Assembly (NCBI GenBank): GCA_035388225.1
Contig: DAOOPM010000002.1
Location: forward strand, 62,001-126,000
Length of the DNA: 64,000 nt
Reading direction: 5' to 3'
From: SB25 sp029560875
GTDB taxonomy: Bacteria > Bacteroidota > Bacteroidia > Bacteroidales > Tenuifilaceae
Positions 58,190 through 64,000 of the stretch are shown in pieces. The notes under the pieces are model-generated. The model made no database searches, was not told the origin of the DNA, and saw only the letters and a list, made by a program, of their open reading frames with translations. Every line of letters starts with the position of its first letter. Positions within the stretch are counted from its first letter, which is position 1. A program made the position numbers and the translations under genes.

Positions 58190-61100
58190 ATGGCAAAACA
58201 CCTACTTCTCCTAATTATTGTTGCTTTTAGCCTAAACGCTCAATCGCAACTTAATAACAAACCCGTTACCAACTATACTCCAAGGGAGTATGGGCAGTCA
58301 TATCCATCGTACACAATGTCCATTACCCAAGACGAAAGGGGTATTATATATGTTGGAACGGCTTATGGTATTTTGCAATTTGATGGGGCTTTATGGCGAT
58401 TTATTCCAGTTAAGATTGGCTCATTTGTAACTTCGTTAAACTACTTCAATGGTAAAGTTTACGTTGGATGCCAAGGCGATTTTGGTTTTTTAAAGGCTGA
58501 CCAATATGGGAAATACCAATTTCAATCGTTAAACCATAAAATCCCGAAATACCACACCGACTTTACGACTATTTGGAAAACTCTGGTTTACGACAGCACC
58601 GTTGTTTTTCAGTCCGAAGAGGATATTTTTCTTTTCAAGAACGATACCATTGAGTGTATAAGTCCAGAAACATCGTTCCATCTTGCATTTGTATCCAACA
58701 ACACGCTTTACGTAAGAGAAAGGGAATTTGGGCTAAAATACCTATCGGGACAAGAACTAAAACTGGTTGTGGGTGGCGATGCTTTCAAGCTGTTCGGAGT
58801 ATTCCAGATTGTTCCGCTTGATAAAAACAAAAACTTAGTCTTAACCCGCGAGGCTGGGCTATGGATTCTTGAAAATAACAGACTTACCAAAGCAAATACC
58901 CCAAAAGCAACCGCCGATATTCTATCGAAAGCAGAGGTACAGGATGCCGTCAAAATAAAAAACAATGAAATTGCCATAACCACGCTGAAAGAGGGTGTTG
59001 TTGTGATGGATAGCAATTTAAACATTGTAAACCATTATACCCTAAACAGTGGATTAGTTTCATCGGAAACCATTGGGCTAATTGAAGATTTACAGGGCAA
59101 CATTTGGGTTGCCACAAAAAAAGGGGTTAGCCGAATTCAGCACTCGTTGCCAGTTTCAATTTTCAACCAAACTCATGGTCTATACGGTAAAGTTCAGGCT
59201 GTGGCCTATTTTGGAAACACACTTATTGCAGGCACCACCGACGACCTTTTTATTTACAAACCCGATGGCATTAAACACTTTCAAAGCTTAGGCAATATCA
59301 GAAGCACCATATGGGAAATTGAGAAAACCCCAAACAAATTATGGATTGCTGCCGATAATGGATTGTGGATATACTCCAATGGAATGATTGAGAAAATATC
59401 GACAAACCAAACATCGGCACTTGAGTATATTCCTGAAAAGAATTGGCTAATTGCTTCGGGCAGTAAGGGAACTTATATTTATAGCTCTTCATCTAATTCG
59501 ATTCTAAAGGCACTCCCAAGCATCAATCCTGATGCATACGGAATATCTAGTTCCAAACTAAAAAATGGCAATTTGGAAGTTTGGATAGGCTCAAAAACCC
59601 AGGGTGTTTGGCAATTAATTTTTTCTGAGAACAAGCTGCTTAGCCAAACAAACTATTTTGGGCTTGAAGATGGACTTAACGAAGATTGGGCTTGGCCTTT
59701 CAGCCAAAAAGATAAAGTCCAGTTTGGCTCTTCAATCGGAGTGCTAAAGTTCATTAGTGCCCACGAACTCTTCTTGATGCAAGGTAGCAGTGATGTACAG
59801 GAAGATAAACTAAGAGGACTATTCGCTCTTAACGAATTTCCAAAAGATAAAACCAACGATGCTATTACAGCCTATGCCAATAATGATTCTTTGGCTTTCA
59901 TAGGAATGAACTACAGTATTAATTTCGTCCGATTTTCAGATAGCCTGAGTAACGACAAACCCTTAAAATCTATTGAGATGGGAAGACTCAACTCATTTCA
60001 AATTGACAAAAACCAACTTATCGTTGCAGCCGATGATGGCTTAGCAATTGTTGACATCGAAAAAACACAAAAAAAGAAAGGGTTTGTGCCGCAAATTGTA
60101 TTTCGTAGCATTTCAATGGGACAGGATTCAATTATTTGGCATGGTGATTCCATTGATTATCCTAACTTCATAATCCCCTACAACCAAAACTCTGTTGAAA
60201 TTTGCTTAACCAGCAACTTCATTGAAAACTCAACCAAAGCCAAATTCCTCTGGAAACAAAGCGACACGAATACAGAAACCTTTAAAGAATCTGAAAATGG
60301 TGTAATTTCTTTAATAAACTTATGGGAAGGAAACTACACAATTATAGCCTACGCTGAAAACATTCAGGGCAACCAAAGCGAACCAATCTACATTTCGTTT
60401 CGTGTCCTCCCTCCATTTTACCGTACAACATGGGCTTATGTACTCTACTTTATCCTTTTGATTTCCGCTATAATAATTCTAATTCGCCTCAATACACAAA
60501 GGTTAAGAGCACAAAACAAACGACTCGAAGAGATAGTAGCCGAACGTACCCGAGAAGTTGTGGAACAAAAGGAACAAATTCAAATTCAGAAAGACAAAAT
60601 TGAAGATATCCTCAACGACATAAGAGCATCCATTAACTATGCACAACGCATACAACAGGCAATGCTTCCTAGCAATAAATTGATAAAACAAATACTACCT
60701 GGGCATTTTATTATTTTTTACCCCAGGGATGTTGTTAGTGGTGATTTTTACTGGGCAATGAAAGTTAACGATACCGTGGTTATTACGGTGGCCGATTGTA
60801 CCGGTCATGGAGTCCCTGGAGCATTTATGAGTATGCTTGGCATATCGCTGCTAAACGAGATTGTGGGGAAACTATCTGTTATCACCCCAAGTTTAATCCT
60901 CGACGAACTCCGCCAAGCAATTATTCAAGCCCTAAAACAATCGGCAGACAATAACTCTCAGAAGGACGGAATGGATATGTCACTGGTTTCTATCAACATG
61001 AAAACCCTTGAATGCCAATGGGCTGGAGCAAACAATCCTCTTTATATTTTTAGACCCAACACCAATAGTTTACCTTTTGAGATTACTGACGAAAACAAAC

Positions 61101-61444
61101 AAAAGACTCTAGAGCATTCTAACGGTATATTCCTAGAGGCAAAGCAGGACAGAATGCCTGTGGCCATTCACACTTACATAAATCCATTCACCAACCATAA
61201 ACTACAACTGAACAAAGGCGATAGGCTATATCTTTTCAGCGATGGCATTGTTGACCAGTTTGGCGGCCCTAACCAGCAAAAGTTTATGTCCAAAAACCTC
61301 AAAAACCTAATAATGGAAACTGGTAATATCAATATATTTGAGCAAGGCATTCAAATAAGGGAAAAGTTTGAGGAGTGGGTAAACCCAAGTGGCAAAAAGA
61401 TTGACCAAATTGATGATGTTACTTTTATTGGATTCGAAGTATAA
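58190..61444 (+). CDS. propeller-Y_Y_Y sensor with SpoIIE (PP2C) phosphatase
   Basis: A membrane signalling protein of 1084 residues. After a signal peptide (about 1-20) come two-component-regulator propeller repeats (about 40-660; for example GIIYVGTAYGILQFDGALWR, GLIEDLQGNIWVATKKGVSR), a Y_Y_Y beta-sandwich (about 670-745), one membrane helix (about 752-772), a coiled coil (about 775-835) and a SpoIIE-type PP2C phosphatase. Metal Asp residues are kept: Asp852 in VSGDFYW, Asp869 in VADCTGHGVPGAFMS, Asp1018 in FSDGIVDQF and DD near 1075. It replaces the usual histidine kinase by a Ser/Thr phosphatase, giving periplasm-to-cytoplasm signalling. Confidence 0.9.
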   Translation: MAKHLLLLIIVAFSLNAQSQLNNKPVTNYTPREYGQSYPSYTMSITQDERGIIYVGTAYGILQFDGALWRFIPVKIGSFVTSLNYFNGKVYVGCQGDFGFLKADQYGKYQFQSLNHKIPKYHTDFTTIWKTLVYDSTVVFQSEEDIFLFKNDTIECISPETSFHLAFVSNNTLYVREREFGLKYLSGQELKLVVGGDAFKLFGVFQIVPLDKNKNLVLTREAGLWILENNRLTKANTPKATADILSKAEVQDAVKIKNNEIAITTLKEGVVVMDSNLNIVNHYTLNSGLVSSETIGLIEDLQGNIWVATKKGVSRIQHSLPVSIFNQTHGLYGKVQAVAYFGNTLIAGTTDDLFIYKPDGIKHFQSLGNIRSTIWEIEKTPNKLWIAADNGLWIYSNGMIEKISTNQTSALEYIPEKNWLIASGSKGTYIYSSSSNSILKALPSINPDAYGISSSKLKNGNLEVWIGSKTQGVWQLIFSENKLLSQTNYFGLEDGLNEDWAWPFSQKDKVQFGSSIGVLKFISAHELFLMQGSSDVQEDKLRGLFALNEFPKDKTNDAITAYANNDSLAFIGMNYSINFVRFSDSLSNDKPLKSIEMGRLNSFQIDKNQLIVAADDGLAIVDIEKTQKKKGFVPQIVFRSISMGQDSIIWHGDSIDYPNFIIPYNQNSVEICLTSNFIENSTKAKFLWKQSDTNTETFKESENGVISLINLWEGNYTIIAYAENIQGNQSEPIYISFRVLPPFYRTTWAYVLYFILLISAIIILIRLNTQRLRAQNKRLEEIVAERTREVVEQKEQIQIQKDKIEDILNDIRASINYAQRIQQAMLPSNKLIKQILPGHFIIFYPRDVVSGDFYWAMKVNDTVVITVADCTGHGVPGAFMSMLGISLLNEIVGKLSVITPSLILDELRQAIIQALKQSADNNSQKDGMDMSLVSINMKTLECQWAGANNPLYIFRPNTNSLPFEITDENKQKTLEHSNGIFLEAKQDRMPVAIHTYINPFTNHKLQLNKGDRLYLFSDGIVDQFGGPNQQKFMSKNLKNLIMETGNINIFEQGIQIREKFEEWVNPSGKKIDQIDDVTFIGFEV

Positions 61445-61495
61445 TCCTATCAACCTATCACAAATTTCAAGTAAAAAATTCTCGCAAAAAAGGAG

Positions 61496-61503
61496 TACCT
61501 TTG
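61496..61503 (+). promoter_or_regulatory. -7 box of the WYL-like gene
   Basis: TACCTTTG matches TAnnTTTG; initiation near 61510 leaves a leader of about 12 nt and rules out the in-frame TTG at 61501. Confidence 0.55.
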
Positions 61504-61521
61504 CCGCAATACGAAAAAACT

Positions 61522-61821
61522 ATGGAAACAAAAATTTGCGAAGCAATTAGAGAGCGACTTCTAATAGAGTTTATGTACGACGCACAAATCAGAATTGTTG
61601 AGCCTTATATTCTAGGGACGCACAAAGATACAGGCAGTATGGTTTTGCTTGCTTATCAGGTTGGCGGACATATCGAGAATGAAAACGCTCCACTTTGGAA
61701 ACTCTACAAAGTTGAAAAGATGGGCAAAATGAAATTGCAAGAAGAATCATTTACCACATTGAGAAAAGGATATAAATTCGACGATTCTCGTTTTTCAAAA
61801 ATACGCTGTCAAGCTGAGTAG
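61522..61821 (+). CDS. WYL-domain-like small protein, 99 aa
   Basis: The pattern ICEAIRERLLIEFMYDAQIR, IVEPYILGTHKDTGSMVLLA and PLWKLYKVEKMGKMKL is that of a lone WYL domain (strand, EPY, then W-x-L-Y in place of the R-x-F/Y motif), a fold that binds nucleic acids or nucleotides. There is no HTH part. The start at 61522 follows from the -7 box at 61496. A role as ligand-binding regulator is inference. Confidence 0.65.
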   Translation: METKICEAIRERLLIEFMYDAQIRIVEPYILGTHKDTGSMVLLAYQVGGHIENENAPLWKLYKVEKMGKMKLQEESFTTLRKGYKFDDSRFSKIRCQAE

Positions 61822-61885
61822 TGAGGATTCTGTAAAGGTTGATGCCTGCAATTTGTAAATTTACATCCTGATTAATTTCTTTTTT

Positions 61886-62266
61886 ATGCTTCGTTCAATT
61901 CTGATAGTTGGTTTGGGCGGTTTTATTGGCTCTGTGCTGCGGTTTCTTGTTATCCGATGGTTTCAGGTACAAACTGCATCGCAGTTTCCATGGGGGACAT
62001 TTACTGTAAACATCATCGGAAGCTTTGTAATTGGATTGGTTTTTGGACTTTCGGAGCGGAGCAATATTCTTACATCTGAGTGGCGTTTATTCCTTACCGT
62101 TGGATTATGTGGAGGTTTTACAACGTTCTCGTCGCTTAGCAACGATGCGTTTATTTTACTGCAAGGTCGTGAGTTTTTATCAGTATCACTATATATTTCA
62201 CTTAGTTTCTTTTTAGGATTAGTAGCAGTATTTGTAGGTAGATTTATTACAACCCAAATCTTCTAG
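61886..62266 (+). CDS. crcB: fluoride ion channel CrcB/Fluc
   Basis: A 126-residue protein with four membrane helices and the CrcB signature: GGFIGSVLRFLVIRWF, PWGTFTVNIIGSFVIGLVFG (the conserved Asn) and GLCGGFTTFSSLSNDAF (the Phe/Ser track). It forms a dual-topology dimer that lets fluoride leave the cell. The length is standard. A DUF190 gene follows 2 nt later, a common pairing. No fluoride riboswitch is recognisable upstream. Confidence 0.92.
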   Translation: MLRSILIVGLGGFIGSVLRFLVIRWFQVQTASQFPWGTFTVNIIGSFVIGLVFGLSERSNILTSEWRLFLTVGLCGGFTTFSSLSNDAFILLQGREFLSVSLYISLSFFLGLVAVFVGRFITTQIF

Positions 62267-62268
62267 CC

Positions 62269-62628
62269 ATGAAAAATAACTCAACAGCACTTAGGTTAAG
62301 AATCTATATTAGTTCTACCGATAAAATTGATAATTCACTTCTAAGCGAACAGTTGGTTTATCAAGCTAGAGAATTCGAATTGGCCGGGGCAACGGTTTTT
62401 AAAGGGATTATTGGCTATGGAGCCAGCTCTGTAATTCATTCCTATAAGTTTTGGGAAGTATCGGAAAAAGTACCTGTAGTGTTAGAGATTGTTGATGAGG
62501 AATCAAAAGTATTATCCTTCTTCGACTCTATCAAGCCAATGCTTGAAACTATGCGATATGGCTGCCTTGTTACTGCCGAAAAAGTTGATGTGCTGTATTA
62601 CAAATCAGGCGAAAAGAGGTTTCTGTAA
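62269..62628 (+). CDS. DUF190 protein, CrcB partner
   Basis: A 119-residue soluble protein with the DUF190/PII-like pattern: ALRLRIYISSTDKIDNSLLS, LVYQAREFELAGATVFKGII, GYGASSVIHSYKFWEVSEKV and LEIVDEESKVLSFFDSIKP. The fold resembles PII nitrogen regulators. DUF190 genes are found next to crcB widely, suggesting a role in fluoride resistance, but the mechanism is not established. It overlaps no other gene and starts 2 nt after crcB. Confidence 0.85.
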   Translation: MKNNSTALRLRIYISSTDKIDNSLLSEQLVYQAREFELAGATVFKGIIGYGASSVIHSYKFWEVSEKVPVVLEIVDEESKVLSFFDSIKPMLETMRYGCLVTAEKVDVLYYKSGEKRFL

Positions 62629-62719
62629 GAAGTATTATCAACTTCTTTGCTTTTAACAAGATTTAACCCAGCAACCATCAGTTATCAACCTTTAACTGTC
62701 AACTATTTAAACATTCTAC

Positions 62720-62750
62720 TTGTTTGTTAAAGTGCATTTTCCTACATTTG
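62720..62750 (+). promoter_or_regulatory. promoter of tig
   Basis: TTG (62720-62722), a 20-nt spacer and TACATTTG (62743-62750) match the consensus; initiation near 62757 leaves a leader of about 63 nt. Confidence 0.65.
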
Positions 62751-62819
62751 CACCCTCAAAATTTCCACATTGCATTTTGAGCAAAAATCCTAGTATTAAA
62801 GCAATTAAATATATCAACA

Positions 62820-64000
62820 ATGAATATAGTAAGAGAGGATATCGATGCACTTAACACCACAGTGCGCGTTAGTATTGAGAAAGCCGATTACGCCGAGAAG
62901 GTTAGTAAAGCCCTAAAAGAGCAACGCAAAAAAGCTGTTATCAAAGGATTCCGTCCGGGTATGGCTCCTGAGTCATTAATCCACAAAATGTACTACAAGT
63001 ATATTTTGGTTGAGGAAGTTTCCAGAATGGCTAGCGATAAACTTTTCGATTTTATTCAGGAGAATAAAATCAGAACACTTGGCGAGCCTCTTCCAAGTGA
63101 GAATCAATCGAAAATCAACTGGGATACCGAAGAAAACTTTGAGTTGGCTTGGGATTTAGGTATTGCTCCTGAGTTTGATTTAAAATTCGGCAAAAAGGAT
63201 AAATTCCCTTACTATACAATCCTTGCAAACGACGAAATCAGAAAGAATTTCACCGATAGTCACCGTAACCGTCACGGCAAATATGAGCCTGTAAAGAAAA
63301 CCGACGATAAAGGTCTTGTTAAGGCTACCCTTTCTGAACTTAACGAAGATGAGTCTCCACGTGAGAATGGCGTTACCGTTGAGGGTGCTTCTATTTCTGT
63401 GGCTTTAGTTGCCGACGAGGCTGAGCGCAAGAAACTTATTGGCGTTAAGGTAGGCGATGTGGTTGTTATTGACACTTTCAAGGCATTTCCAAATCCAGCC
63501 GATAGAGCCGCATTACTACACATAAAAAAAGAGGAACTTGATGGCGTTCAACCTCTATTCCAGTTAACCATTACAGAGACAATGGCTTTTGTTGCTGCTG
63601 AGTTAAATCAGGAGTTTTTCGATAAGGTTTACGGCGAAGGTGTAGTTGCATCGGAGGAGGAGTTCAACAAGAAAATTGACGAGGAAATTGAGCGCAATCT
63701 TAAACTTGAAGGCGATGCTCGTTTTGCTATCGATATCAAGGATAAAATGCTTGATAAACTTAAAATTGAACTTCCAAAAGAATTCCTAATTCGTTGGTTA
63801 ATTGCAATTAACGAGGGTAAATTTACCCGCGAGCAAATCGAGTCTGAGTTCCCTCTATTTGAGAAAGATTTGCAATGGCAGTTGGTTAGCAACAAGGTTG
63901 CCGAGGAGCAAAAATTTGCCGTAACCGAGGAGGAGATGCGCGAGTTTGCAATGGGTTATGCTCGTAGCCAGTTTGCTTCTTATGGAATGACATTCCTACC
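62820..64000 (+). CDS. tig: trigger factor, 3' end beyond window
   Basis: The ATG at 62820 opens a frame of 393 codons that runs off the window. The N-terminal ribosome-binding domain is clear (MNIVREDIDALNTTVRVSIE, VIKGFRPGMAPESLIHKMYY; the GFRxGxxP signature). A weak PPIase-like region and a helical C-terminal chaperone domain (EEEFNKKIDEEIERNLKLEG, ARFAIDIKDKMLDKLKIELP) follow. Trigger factor binds nascent chains at the ribosome exit. The family is usually 430-450 residues, so about 50 residues are missing here. Bacteroidota often have clpP, clpX downstream, outside this window. Confidence 0.92.
   Translation, partial: MNIVREDIDALNTTVRVSIEKADYAEKVSKALKEQRKKAVIKGFRPGMAPESLIHKMYYKYILVEEVSRMASDKLFDFIQENKIRTLGEPLPSENQSKINWDTEENFELAWDLGIAPEFDLKFGKKDKFPYYTILANDEIRKNFTDSHRNRHGKYEPVKKTDDKGLVKATLSELNEDESPRENGVTVEGASISVALVADEAERKKLIGVKVGDVVVIDTFKAFPNPADRAALLHIKKEELDGVQPLFQLTITETMAFVAAELNQEFFDKVYGEGVVASEEEFNKKIDEEIERNLKLEGDARFAIDIKDKMLDKLKIELPKEFLIRWLIAINEGKFTREQIESEFPLFEKDLQWQLVSNKVAEEQKFAVTEEEMREFAMGYARSQFASYGMTFL

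Noticed and set aside
61822..61885. Fluoride riboswitch ahead of crcB
   Set aside because: The 64-nt gap lacks the conserved GG-GATGG and CUGAUGA-type segments and is too short for the full aptamer with leader.

Overview
The window reads as chromosomal DNA of a Bacteroidota bacterium, probably in the Bacteroidales/Marinilabiliales range (inference). The grounds are an AT-rich genome; start sites preceded by the Bacteroidota-type promoter (TTG, about 19 nt, TAnnTTTG) rather than by Shine-Dalgarno sequences; FecR/ECF sigma pairs; a TonB-dependent receptor; CarboxypepD_reg-like, DUF5723, DUF5020 and OmpA/PD40 envelope proteins; and a split transketolase. Promoter positions let me correct several start codons to internal Met residues.

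Layout. 1-5150 is the right part of a genomic island: accessory genes all on the minus strand (a Trp-repeat protein running off the edge, small hypothetical proteins, a lipoprotein, a RepA-like AAA ATPase and an excisionase-like HTH protein), a candidate plus-strand small RNA, and at 5114-5154 a fragment resembling the 3' end of a tmRNA or tRNA gene followed by that gene's terminator, a likely att site. 5183-11116 holds envelope and membrane genes, an acetate-transporter homologue and a chemoreceptor. 11428-14313 is hisS-hutH. 14362-18756 is a SiaC-like gene, then a minus-strand run of split transketolase, an MGS-like protein, an ECF sigma factor, its membrane partner and a Spy-like protein. 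18903-25517 holds a hypothetical gene, ychF, and an ECF sigma/FecR pair flanked by two paralogous CarboxypepD_reg-like proteins. 25562-30404 holds outer-membrane proteins including a TonB-dependent receptor, small membrane proteins and a metallo-hydrolase.

30625-30778 carries a 134-bp miniature inverted-repeat element with perfect 19-bp ends and a 10-bp target duplication that copied the start codon of the following murein ligase gene; the original start now opens a 46-codon frame ending one codon before the new start. 32266-45130 is mostly housekeeping: tRNA-Glu, rpsT, radC, an esterase, GH25, a BASS transporter with an unusual periplasmic N-terminus, an acyltransferase, a cyclic-2,3-diphosphoglycerate-synthetase homologue, an OmpA lipoprotein, dxs and tRNA-Leu.

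45185-61444 is rich in envelope genes. Its core is two divergent units: OmpA/PD40 protein, 733-residue exported protein and metallo-hydrolase on one side; an exported TPR-CHAT protein with intact His/Cys, a small exported protein and a propeller-SpoIIE phosphatase on the other. This is the best candidate for an uncharacterised system. The right end holds a WYL-like gene, crcB with a DUF190 partner, and the start of trigger factor.
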